Positions 1 through 7,195 of a DNA stretch of 64,000 nt are shown here, piece after piece; the stretch's first letter is position 1; each line of letters begins with the position of its first letter. The notes beneath the pieces were generated by a model. It had not been told where the DNA came from. It was given only the letters and a program-made list of their open reading frames with translations, and did not search any database. The stretch lies in contig NZ_JADGLL010000012.1 of NCBI RefSeq assembly GCF_015235415.1, positions 1 to 64,000 of the forward strand. Direction: 5' to 3'. The position numbers and the translations under genes are program-made. The DNA comes from Microbacterium paludicola. GTDB lineage: Bacteria; Actinomycetota; Actinomycetes; Actinomycetales; Microbacteriaceae.

Positions 1-221
1 GGTCATGTCCGCCTGGCCGGCCACATGGAGGACACCCCGCCCGGGCCGACGGATCAGCCGGTAGACATCGCGTCAGTCGCTGGCAGGGTCAGACCCGAGC
101 GGGGCGTTATCAGTATCAACGTCGCTGGCGCTCCATCCGGGCACGCCGGTTGGCCGCTCCGCGGCACGCTCGCTGCGCTCGCACGCGGCATGCCCCAGCG
201 GATGCGTGGGGCGTGAGAAAA
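1..221. other. Left-edge region without a supported gene
   Basis: No convincing coding region is seen downstream of the first gene. On the minus strand an ATG at 26-24 opens only a 7-codon frame whose stop overlaps another ATG at 6-4, so a leftward gene may begin at the very edge; this cannot be judged from the window. Bases 168-184 carry a REP-like core (gctcgctgcgctcgc) resembling the palindromes found elsewhere in the window. Confidence 0.4.
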
Positions 222-1112
222 CTAGCGCCGGTCGTCCTTGCCGCCGCGGCCGTCGCTGCGGCGCAGGTAGCTCTCGAACGCCTGCGCGATCGCGTCGCCC
301 GACGCCTCCGGGGCGTCGACCGTGTCGCGGGCCTGCTCGAGCTGGTGGATGTACTCGCGCATCTCCTCGTCGTCCGCGGCCGCGGCGTCGATGGTCGCCT
401 CCCAGGTCGCGGCCTCGGCCGACAACGTGCCGCGCGGCACGTCGGCCGCCGCGAGCTCCTCGAGCCGGTCGAGCAGCGCGAGCGTGGCCTTCGGCGACGG
501 CGTGTGGCCCGCGACGTAGTGGGGGACGCTCGCCCAGAGGCTCGCGGAGGGGATGCCCGCACGCTCGGCGGCGTCGCCGAGCACGCTGAGGACGCCGACC
601 GGGCCCTCGTAGCTGCTGCGCTCGAGGCCGAGCGCCGCGCGCAGTGCCTCGTTGTCGCTGCCGGCGAAGATCGAGATCGGCCGGGTGTGCGGCACATCGG
701 CCATCATCGAGCCGAGCGTGACGAAGCCGGTCACGTCCTCGCGCAGAGCCACGTCGACGAACTCCGCGGCGAACGCCTGCCACGCGCGGGCAGGCTCGAC
801 GCCGGTGAGCACCCAGAACTCCGTGCGCCCGTCGCGCGGTCCGACCGGGCGGTGGAGCGTCGCCTCGGGCCAGCGCAGTCCTCGGCGGCCCTCGCCGTCG
901 GTCTCGACGGTCGGGCGCGTGTACTGGTAGTCGAAGTACAGCTCGGGATCGACGCTCACCACGGGCTCGTACTCGCCCTCGGACAGAAGGAGGTTGACCG
1001 CGCTCGTCGCGGCCTCGCCCGCGTCGTTCCATCCGTCGAACGCGGCGACGATGATCCTGCGTCCGAGGGTCGCGCCCTGCGGGGTGCCTGCGGTGTCGGC
1101 CTCGTGCTCCAC
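222..1112 (-). CDS. PAC2 family protein
   Basis: The 296-residue product belongs to the PAC2 family, named after a eukaryotic proteasome assembly chaperone; the role of bacterial members is poorly defined. The N-terminal strand and loop (IIVAAFDGWNDAGEA, about residues 20-34) and the central motif GSMMADVPHTRP (about 155-166) are family hallmarks. The C-terminal third is helical and charged. The start is GTG, chosen because a purine-rich ribosome site (ggagaggag) sits just before it; a -10-like TATCCT lies at 1167-1162 on this strand. It is divergent from the HAD gene. A second PAC2 paralog lies at 25563-26495. Assignment to the family is firm; function is unknown. Confidence 0.9.
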   Translation of the reverse strand: MEHEADTAGTPQGATLGRRIIVAAFDGWNDAGEAATSAVNLLLSEGEYEPVVSVDPELYFDYQYTRPTVETDGEGRRGLRWPEATLHRPVGPRDGRTEFWVLTGVEPARAWQAFAAEFVDVALREDVTGFVTLGSMMADVPHTRPISIFAGSDNEALRAALGLERSSYEGPVGVLSVLGDAAERAGIPSASLWASVPHYVAGHTPSPKATLALLDRLEELAAADVPRGTLSAEAATWEATIDAAAADDEEMREYIHQLEQARDTVDAPEASGDAIAQAFESYLRRSDGRGGKDDRR

Positions 1113-1235
1113 TCGGCTCCTCTCCCTCCGCCCGGCGACGTGCCCGGCGGGACTTCGTCCCAGGATAGGCGCGTCGTGCGCGCCCGTGGCCTGACGCGCG
1201 CAATCGGCCCAGGCTTTCGTGAGGTGCGCCGCGGC

Positions 1236-1241
1236 TAGGCT
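1236..1241 (+). promoter_or_regulatory. -10 element of leaderless HAD gene
   Basis: TAGGCT lies exactly 6 nt before the GTG at 1248, which predicts transcription starting at the start codon. No clear -35 is seen. Confidence 0.6.
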
Positions 1242-1247
1242 GTCTCG

Positions 1248-1997
1248 GTGACTTCACCCCTTGAGTTCCCGGACGCGCAGCCCGGTTCCCGGCTCGCCGC
1301 CGTCCTGTGGGACATGGACGGCACCCTCGTCGACACCGAGCCGTACTGGATCGCGGCGGAGGCTCCGCTCGTCGCCGAGTACGGCGGCACCTGGACGCAT
1401 GAGGACGCCCTCCGCCTCGTCGGCCTGAGCCTCTCCGACTCGGCCCGGATCCTGCAGGACGCGGGAGTGCGCCTCGGCGTCGACGAGATCATCTCGACGC
1501 TGACCGCCCGCGTCATCGCGATGTGCGCCGACAAGGGCGTGCCGTTCCGTCCGGGAGCGGTCGAGCTGCTGCGCGACCTGCGTGCGGCCGGGATCAAGAC
1601 GGGTCTCGTGACGATGTCGTACCGCCACATGGCCCTGTCCATCCTGGATCTCATCGGCTTCGAGGCGTTCGACGTGGTCGTCGCGGGCGACGAGGTCTCG
1701 CGCCCGAAGCCCTTCGCCGACCCCTACCTGCAGGGTGCTGCGGCCCTCGGTGTCGACATCGCGGACACCGTCGCGATCGAGGACTCGCCGAATGGCCTGC
1801 GCTCGGCAATCGCGTCGGGGGCCGTGGCCCTCGGCGTGCCGAACATCCTGCCGCTCGACGACCTCGGCGCCGACGCGCTGTGGCCGACCCTCGCCGAGCG
1901 GACGGCCGCCGACCTGCGCGCGCTCCACGCGGAGCACGGCCCCGCGAAGGCGGACCTGGCGAGCGTCGTCCCGAGCGAGCGGAGCGAGACCAAGTGA
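1248..1997 (+). CDS. HAD-superfamily phosphatase/phosphoglucomutase-like hydrolase
   Basis: The 249-residue protein is a HAD hydrolase of the beta-phosphoglucomutase/phosphatase subgroup (subfamily IA). Motif I is DMDGTLVDTE (about residues 22-31) with both catalytic aspartates; motif II is the threonine in GLVTMSY; motif III is RPKPFADPY; motif IV is AIEDSPNG. A helical cap lies between motifs I and II. The substrate cannot be told from sequence. Translation starts at GTG, 6 nt after a TAGGCT -10, so the transcript is probably leaderless. Its stop overlaps the trmI start by GTGA, indicating translational coupling. The last codons are built from a REP-like core (gagcgagcggagcgag), which also serves as the upstream region of trmI. 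Confidence 0.93.
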   Translation: MTSPLEFPDAQPGSRLAAVLWDMDGTLVDTEPYWIAAEAPLVAEYGGTWTHEDALRLVGLSLSDSARILQDAGVRLGVDEIISTLTARVIAMCADKGVPFRPGAVELLRDLRAAGIKTGLVTMSYRHMALSILDLIGFEAFDVVVAGDEVSRPKPFADPYLQGAAALGVDIADTVAIEDSPNGLRSAIASGAVALGVPNILPLDDLGADALWPTLAERTAADLRALHAEHGPAKADLASVVPSERSETK

Positions 1998-3034
1998 CCG
2001 AGATGCCCCGCCCCCGCGGCCCGTTCCGCTATGGCGACCGCGTGCAGCTGACCGGCCCCAAGGGGCGCATGCACACCGTCACGCTGCGCGAGGGCGGCGA
2101 ACTCCACACGCACCATGGAGTGCTGAAGCACGAGCAGCTCATCGGGCACCCGGATGGCTCGGTGTTCGAGAACAGCTCGGGTCACGAGTACCTCGCGCTG
2201 CGCCCGCTGCTGCGGGACTTCGTCATGTCGATGCCGCGCGGCGCCGCGATCGTCTACCCGAAGGACGCCGCGGCGATCGTCGCGCAGGCCGACATCTTCC
2301 CCGGCGCGGTCGTGGTCGAGGCCGGTGTCGGATCCGGCGCCCTGTCGCTCTCGCTGCTGCGCGCCGTCGGCACCGAGGGCCGCCTCATCTCCTTCGAGCG
2401 CCGGGCCGAGTTCGCCGAGGTCGCGCGCGGCAACGTCGAGACGTTCTTCGGCGAGATGCCCGACTTCTGGGAGGTGCGCGAGGGAGACCTCGCCGAGGCG
2501 CTGCCGCGCACCGTCGAGGCGGGGTCGATCGACCGCGTTGTGCTCGACATGCTCGCCCCGTGGGAGGTCATGGACGCGGTGGCCGACGCCCTCACCCCCG
2601 GCGGCGTGGTGATCTGCTACGTCGCGACCGCCACCCAGCTCTCGCGCGTGGCGGAGTACATCCGCGGTACGGGCGCGTTCACCGAGCCCGAGGCGAACGA
2701 GACGATGGTCCGCGGCTGGCACGTCGAGGGCCTCGCGGTGCGCCCCGATCACCGCATGGTCGCCCATACCGGCTTCCTGATCTCGGCGCGGCGGCTCGCG
2801 CCGGGCGTCGTGGCGCCCGAGGTGAAGCGCCGCGCCTCGAAGAACAGCTTCTCGGACGAGGACGTCGAGATCTGGACGCCCGGTGCCGTCGGCGACCGAG
2901 ACATCACCGACAAGAACCTGCGCAAGCGCATCCGCGAGGCGCAGAAGGGCGCCCAGGGCGCGCGCATCGCCTCGGGCCGGACGGCCGCCGACGACGCCCC
3001 GGCGGCGTCAGAGGCACCCGCGACGGACGCATAG
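1994..3034 (+). CDS. trmI: tRNA (adenine-58-N1)-methyltransferase TrmI
   Basis: The 346-residue product is an S-adenosylmethionine-dependent methyltransferase that makes m1A58 in the T-loop of tRNA. The N-terminal beta region (RYGDRVQL, then HTHHGVLKHEQLIG) is typical of TrmI. The SAM-binding motif VEAGVGSGALS lies near residues 104-115, followed by the acidic FERR loop and the substrate motif DMLAPWE near residue 185. The C-terminus is a lysine- and alanine-rich tail common in actinobacterial homologs. The GTG start at 1994 overlaps the HAD stop; an in-frame ATG at 2003 is an alternative. In many actinobacteria the next genes are the proteasome ATPase arc, dop, pup and prcBA; here an FKBP gene follows directly. 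Confidence 0.95.
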   Translation: MTEMPRPRGPFRYGDRVQLTGPKGRMHTVTLREGGELHTHHGVLKHEQLIGHPDGSVFENSSGHEYLALRPLLRDFVMSMPRGAAIVYPKDAAAIVAQADIFPGAVVVEAGVGSGALSLSLLRAVGTEGRLISFERRAEFAEVARGNVETFFGEMPDFWEVREGDLAEALPRTVEAGSIDRVVLDMLAPWEVMDAVADALTPGGVVICYVATATQLSRVAEYIRGTGAFTEPEANETMVRGWHVEGLAVRPDHRMVAHTGFLISARRLAPGVVAPEVKRRASKNSFSDEDVEIWTPGAVGDRDITDKNLRKRIREAQKGAQGARIASGRTAADDAPAASEAPATDA

Positions 3035-3037
3035 ACT
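3032..3037 (+). promoter_or_regulatory. -10 element of leaderless FKBP gene
   Basis: TAGACT lies 7 nt before the ATG at 3045, overlapping the end of trmI. Confidence 0.6.
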
Positions 3038-3044
3038 GAACGGC

Positions 3045-4049
3045 ATGCGGAGAACTACGGCCGTCCTCTCGATCGCCGCCCTCGTCGGACTCGGTCTCGT
3101 CGGCTGCGCGCCCGCGGGCACCGCGGCCGCCGACTGCGACCGCGTCGCCGACAGCGACCCGGCGACGATGTCGCTGATCGGGGTCTCGGGCGACCTCGCC
3201 TCCGCGCCTCAGCTCGACGTGCGGACGCCGTTCGTCGCGGAGGACGACGCCTACGCCGACATCGAGCACGGCGACGGGATGGCGATCACCCACCTCGACC
3301 AGCCGGGCGTGCTCGACATCTCGCTGTTCGACGGCGAGACCGGATCGAAGCTGCTCGGCACCGCCTACGACGGCGACCTCTCGTCGTTCAGCGCGTTCTC
3401 CGGCTGGACGCAGCAGTTCCCCGCGTTCGAGGACGCGCTGATGTGCGCGACCGAAGGATCCCGGATCGCGGTGGCGATCTCGCAGGACGGCATCGCCGAG
3501 GACGCGCGTGCCTACTACGAGCAGGCGGGACTTCCCGCCGAGGGCTCTCTCGTCGCCGTGATCGACGTCCGCAAGGTCCTGCCGCGTGCGGCATCCGGCC
3601 AGGTGCAGTTCAACGCCGGCATCGGACTTCCCTCCGTCGTCCGCACGCCCGATGGCGTCCCCGGCATCATCGTCCCCGATGCCGATGCACCGAAGGACGT
3701 CGTTGTGCAGACCCTGATCAAGGGCGACGGCCCGGCGCTCGGCGCCGACGACGCACCCGTCGTCCACTACACGGGCGTGACATGGGCCGAGCGCGAGGTG
3801 TTCGACTCGACCTGGCAGGCGCAGGAGGGGATGCCGGCGTCGCCGGTCGCCATCCCGCAGGACGAGGTCGTGCCCGGATTCGCGAAGGCTCTCGAGGGGC
3901 AGACGGTCGGCTCGCAGGTCATGGTCGTCATCCCGCCGGATCAGGGCTACGGCGAGGAGGAGCGCACCGGCATCCCGGCGAACTCCACCCTCGTGTTCGT
4001 CATCGACGTCCTCGGCACTGTCCCCGCCGACACGGTCGCCGCGCAGTAA
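3045..4049 (+). CDS. FKBP-type peptidyl-prolyl cis-trans isomerase lipoprotein
   Basis: The 334-residue protein has a lipoprotein signal peptide: MRRTT, a hydrophobic stretch, and lipobox LVGC with Cys21 as the lipidation site. It should be anchored outside the membrane and help fold secreted proteins by proline isomerisation. A C-terminal FKBP domain covers about residues 225-330, with VVHYTGVTW, the hydrophobic pocket strand, VIPPDQGYGE and NSTLVFVIDVL. Residues 50-200 look like a diverged FKBP-like domain without these motifs. The start is the ATG after TAGACT; upstream in-frame codons would destroy the signal peptide. The pafBC genes follow, which matches other actinobacteria where this gene lies between the Pup-proteasome genes and pafBC. 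Confidence 0.92.
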   Translation: MRRTTAVLSIAALVGLGLVGCAPAGTAAADCDRVADSDPATMSLIGVSGDLASAPQLDVRTPFVAEDDAYADIEHGDGMAITHLDQPGVLDISLFDGETGSKLLGTAYDGDLSSFSAFSGWTQQFPAFEDALMCATEGSRIAVAISQDGIAEDARAYYEQAGLPAEGSLVAVIDVRKVLPRAASGQVQFNAGIGLPSVVRTPDGVPGIIVPDADAPKDVVVQTLIKGDGPALGADDAPVVHYTGVTWAEREVFDSTWQAQEGMPASPVAIPQDEVVPGFAKALEGQTVGSQVMVVIPPDQGYGEEERTGIPANSTLVFVIDVLGTVPADTVAAQ

Positions 4050-4079
4050 GCGCGGGCCCGCGAGGGGCGCCCCGCGCCC

Positions 4080-4085
4080 TAGGAT
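4080..4085 (+). promoter_or_regulatory. -10 element of leaderless pafB
   Basis: TAGGAT lies 6 nt before the GTG start at 4092. Confidence 0.6.
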
Positions 4086-4091
4086 GGCCAG

Positions 4092-5078
4092 GTGGTCGAG
4101 CGGATCCAGGCGGAAGAGCGCCAGCTGAACCTGATCGTGGCCCTGATGGCCACCGAGATCGGGCTCACCAAGCAGCAGATCCTCGAGACGGTCTCCGGGT
4201 ACCGCCAGCGCGCATCGGCGAAGCCGGACGCGCTGGAGAAGATGTTCGAGCGCGACAAGGACGACCTGCGCGAGCTCGGCGTCCCGATCGAGACCATCGG
4301 CGACAGCGCCGATCCGAACGATCTGCGCGAGGCGCGCTATCGCATCCCGAAAGCGGAATACGACCTGCCGGCCGATATCTCCTTCACCCCGGCGGAGGTG
4401 TCTATCCTGGCGCTCGCGGGTTCGGTGTGGAGCGAGGGCTCGCTGTCGAAGGACGCCACGACCGGGCTGCGCAAGATCCGCGCCCTGGGCATCGAGGTCG
4501 ACGAGCCGATCATCGGCTTCGCGCCTCGGATGACCGTGCGCGAGCCGTCGTTCGCGCCGCTGCGCGACGCGATCGAGGCGTGTCGCGTCGTCACCTTCGA
4601 CTACCTCAAGCCGGGGGAGGAGAAGCCCCGGCGTCGCACGGTGCGTCCCCTCGCGCTGATCGACTACGAGGGGCGCTGGCACGTGTACGCCCACGATGTC
4701 CAGGCCGACGGCGACCGGATGTTCCTGCTCTCCCGCATCGTCGGTGACGTCGTCGCGACGCGGGAGCGATTCGATCCGGCCCTGCGCGACGGCGCGGGGG
4801 AGCGCGCGCTGCAGGGACTGCAGGATGTCGCCGCCCGCAACCGCGCGCTGCTGGAGATCACGCCCGGAACCGAGGCCGCGCTGCGTCTCGCCCGGCGGGG
4901 CGAGCCGGCCGCGCAGGGCATGCGCGTGCCGTACGTCGACCTTCACATCTTCGCGGACGAGCTCGCCTCGTACGGACCCGAGGTCCGCGTGGTCGAGCCC
5001 GAGGTGCTGCGCGCCGCGGTCGTCGAGCGACTCCGCGCGGCCCGCGACGTGCACGAGAGCCAGGGGAGCGATGCATGA
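4092..5078 (+). CDS. pafB: WYL-domain transcriptional regulator PafB
   Basis: The 328-residue protein is the first half of the PafBC pair, which in mycobacteria activates a LexA/RecA-independent DNA damage response. An N-terminal winged-helix region (about residues 5-60, with LTKQQILETVSGYR) is followed by a WYL domain near residues 160-225 (CRVVTFDYLKPG, then GRWHVYAHDVQADGDRMFLLSR) and a C-terminal WCX extension. The WYL domain is thought to sense a nucleic-acid or nucleotide ligand. The start is GTG, 6 nt after TAGGAT, predicting a leaderless message. The stop overlaps the pafC ATG by 4 nt, so the two subunits are translationally coupled. Confidence 0.92.
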   Translation: MVERIQAEERQLNLIVALMATEIGLTKQQILETVSGYRQRASAKPDALEKMFERDKDDLRELGVPIETIGDSADPNDLREARYRIPKAEYDLPADISFTPAEVSILALAGSVWSEGSLSKDATTGLRKIRALGIEVDEPIIGFAPRMTVREPSFAPLRDAIEACRVVTFDYLKPGEEKPRRRTVRPLALIDYEGRWHVYAHDVQADGDRMFLLSRIVGDVVATRERFDPALRDGAGERALQGLQDVAARNRALLEITPGTEAALRLARRGEPAAQGMRVPYVDLHIFADELASYGPEVRVVEPEVLRAAVVERLRAARDVHESQGSDA

Positions 5079-6025
5079 ACGGCAAGCTGCTGACCCCCGA
5101 CCGCGTGACGCTGTACCTCACGCTCGTGCCGTACCTCGTCGAGCGGGGCGAGGTGTCGCTCGAGGACGCCGCGCGCGACTTCGACGTCACTCCCGCGCAG
5201 ATGCGCACGATGGTGGAGAAGCTGACGCTCATCGGCCGCCCCGAGCAGATGCCTGACGACCTGTTCGACATCAACTGGGACCTGCTCGACGAGCAGGGGA
5301 TCATCGAGCTCACCCAGTCGGTGGGGCTCGAGCGCTCGCCCCGGCTCACTGCGCGCGAGGCCGCGGCGCTGCTCGGTGGGCTCCGTCTCGCCGGATCCCT
5401 TCCTGGCGTGGCGACGGGCGAGGTCTACGCGGGGCTCCTCGCGAAGCTCTCCCGCGGCGCGTCGGGCGCGCCGGCCGAGGTGGTCGTTGTGCCCGGACCG
5501 GTCGACGAGGTCCGCGCGCTGGTCTCCCAGGCCCTGCGCGACCAGGTCGCGCTGTCGTTCACCTACCGCCGACCCGACTCCGACCCGACGACCCGCACGG
5601 TCGATCCGGTGAAGGTCATCGTGACGGGCGGCCAGTGGTACCTGCAGGGCTGGTGCCACATGCGGCGCGCGATGCGGAACTTCCTGCTCGAGCGGGTCAG
5701 CGAGCCCCGCGTCACCGACCTGCCGATCGAGCACGCCCACGAACCCGTCCCCGAGCTGTTCGAGCCGGGCGAGAACGACGAGATCGCGGTCGTGCGGTTC
5801 CCGGACGAGCTCACCCCGCTCATCGCCGACTACCTGTCGGGGGCGGAGTCGACCTCATCCGGCGGCACCACCACCGTGCGCCTGCGGGTCTCGGACGCTC
5901 GCACCCTCAAGCGCCTTGCCGCGCGACGCGCCGGCCGGGTCGAGATCCTGGAGCCGGCGTCCGCCCGGCGCGCCGCGGCCGACTGGGCCGCCGAGGCGCT
6001 CGCGCTGTACGGCGAAGACACCTGA
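5075..6025 (+). CDS. pafC: WYL-domain transcriptional regulator PafC
   Basis: The 316-residue second subunit of the PafBC regulator. The N-terminal winged helix (RVTLYLTLVPYLVERGEVSLEDAA) is followed by a linker and a WYL domain near residues 160-215 that keeps the signature QWYLQGWC and the basic RNFLLERV segment. The C-terminal WCX part includes a serine/threonine-rich turn. The ATG overlaps the pafB stop (ATGA). PafBC controls repair genes in mycobacteria; despite its name (proteasome accessory factor) it does not need the proteasome, which fits the lack of proteasome genes beside it. Confidence 0.92.
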   Translation: MNGKLLTPDRVTLYLTLVPYLVERGEVSLEDAARDFDVTPAQMRTMVEKLTLIGRPEQMPDDLFDINWDLLDEQGIIELTQSVGLERSPRLTAREAAALLGGLRLAGSLPGVATGEVYAGLLAKLSRGASGAPAEVVVVPGPVDEVRALVSQALRDQVALSFTYRRPDSDPTTRTVDPVKVIVTGGQWYLQGWCHMRRAMRNFLLERVSEPRVTDLPIEHAHEPVPELFEPGENDEIAVVRFPDELTPLIADYLSGAESTSSGGTTTVRLRVSDARTLKRLAARRAGRVEILEPASARRAAADWAAEALALYGEDT

Positions 6026-6059
6026 CATCCGCCTCGGCGTCCCCCGGGACACCGGCGGT

Positions 6060-6065
6060 TAGACT
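6060..6065 (+). promoter_or_regulatory. Promoter -10 of tatA-tatC-helicase-lnt
   Basis: TAGACT lies about 40 nt before tatA, giving a leader of roughly 30 nt with a ggag ribosome site, unlike the leaderless genes nearby. Confidence 0.5.
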
Positions 6066-6104
6066 GACGGTGATTCCCTCACCGCCGAACGATGGAGATC
6101 CCCC

Positions 6105-6377
6105 ATGGGCAACCTGACCGGATGGCACCTGCTGATCCTCCTCGCCGTCATCCTCCTTCTGTTCGGTGCCGCGCGCCTTCCCGCGCTCGCGCGCAGCCTC
6201 GGCCAGTCCGCCCGCGTGTTCCGGGGCGAGATCAAGCAGATGAAGGCCGAGGACGAGCCCGCGCAGGGCACCGCCGACGCGTCGTCGGGCTACCCGGCAT
6301 CGGGCCAGCAGGCAGACCGGATTCCCGCAGCGGGCGAGACGCGCACGGACGAACCCGGCACGCAGCCTCGCCCGTAA
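6105..6377 (+). CDS. tatA: Twin-arginine translocase subunit TatA
   Basis: The 90-residue protein has the TatA plan: a short periplasmic N-terminus, a single membrane helix (about residues 7-22, WHLLILLAVILLLFGAARLP), the hinge with FG and LP, an amphipathic helix (ARSLGQSARVFRGEIKQM), then a disordered acidic and proline-rich tail. TatA oligomers form the passage for folded proteins carrying twin-arginine signals. The start has a purine-rich site eight bases upstream. tatC follows two bases after the stop, so both are in one transcript. Confidence 0.93.
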   Translation: MGNLTGWHLLILLAVILLLFGAARLPALARSLGQSARVFRGEIKQMKAEDEPAQGTADASSGYPASGQQADRIPAAGETRTDEPGTQPRP

Positions 6378-6379
6378 CC

Positions 6380-7195
6380 GTGGTGGCTACCGAGCCCCCG
6401 GTCTCGAAGGACGATCAGCCGTACCGCGACCGGCGGATGTCGCTTGCCGACCACCTGATCGAGCTGCGTCGCCGGCTGATGATCGCCGCCGCCGCGCTCG
6501 TCGTCGGCATGGTGGTGGCGTTCTTCGTCACCGATCCGATCATCCAGTTCCTGCTTCACCCGATCGAGCTGGTCGCCGAGGAGCTCGGCGACGACTTCAC
6601 GCGCCTGACGTACACAGGCGCGACGAGCTCGTTCGACATGCGCCTGAGGATCGCGTTCGCGATCGGCCTGCTGATCTCGGCGCCGATCTGGCTGTGGCAG
6701 ATCTGGGCCTACGTGATGCCGGGCCTCACGCGCCGCGAGGTGCGGTACACGATCGGCTTCATGGCGACCGCCGTGCCGCTGTTCTTCGCGGGCTGCGCGG
6801 TCGCGGTGCTGATCCTTCCGCACATCCTGCTGATCATGGCGTCGTTCGTCCCGGAGTCGCAGTACGCGTCACAGATCTACGACGCCGAGCGCTACTACGA
6901 CCTCGTGTTCAAGACGCTCATCGCGGTCGGCATCGCGTTCGTCACCCCGGTGTTCCTCGTGGCGCTCAACCTCGCGGGCATCCTGTCGGCGGTGGAGATC
7001 CTGAAGGGCTGGCGCGTCGCGATCGTGGTGGCCACCGCCTTCTCCGCCGTGGCCACGCCGGCGGCCGACGTCGTGTCGATGCTGATGCTGGCGGCCGTGC
7101 TCGTCGTGCTGTACTTCGCCGCGGTCGGCGTCGCGTTCCTGTTCGACCGGCGCAAGCGCAAGCGCGAGGACGCGCTGCTGACTGAGGCGACATGA
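6380..7195 (+). CDS. tatC: Twin-arginine translocase subunit TatC
   Basis: The 271-residue polytopic protein is the Tat signal-peptide receptor. The cytoplasmic N-terminus has the conserved MSLADHLIELRRRL. Six membrane segments can be read, with the periplasmic loop containing FDMRLRIAFAIGLLISAPIWLWQIW and PGLTRREVRY, and the helix VGIAFVTPVFLVALNLAG. The ending is basic (RRKRKR), consistent with a cytosolic C-terminus. I chose the GTG at 6380; GTG 6383 and ATG 6437 (just before SLADHL) are possible. The stop overlaps the helicase ATG. Confidence 0.94.
   Translation: MVATEPPVSKDDQPYRDRRMSLADHLIELRRRLMIAAAALVVGMVVAFFVTDPIIQFLLHPIELVAEELGDDFTRLTYTGATSSFDMRLRIAFAIGLLISAPIWLWQIWAYVMPGLTRREVRYTIGFMATAVPLFFAGCAVAVLILPHILLIMASFVPESQYASQIYDAERYYDLVFKTLIAVGIAFVTPVFLVALNLAGILSAVEILKGWRVAIVVATAFSAVATPAADVVSMLMLAAVLVVLYFAAVGVAFLFDRRKRKREDALLTEAT

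Noticed and set aside
1..26. Start of a leftward gene at the window edge
   Set aside because: The ATG at 26-24 (minus) stops after seven codons, and the ATG at 6-4 has no visible coding sequence in the window.
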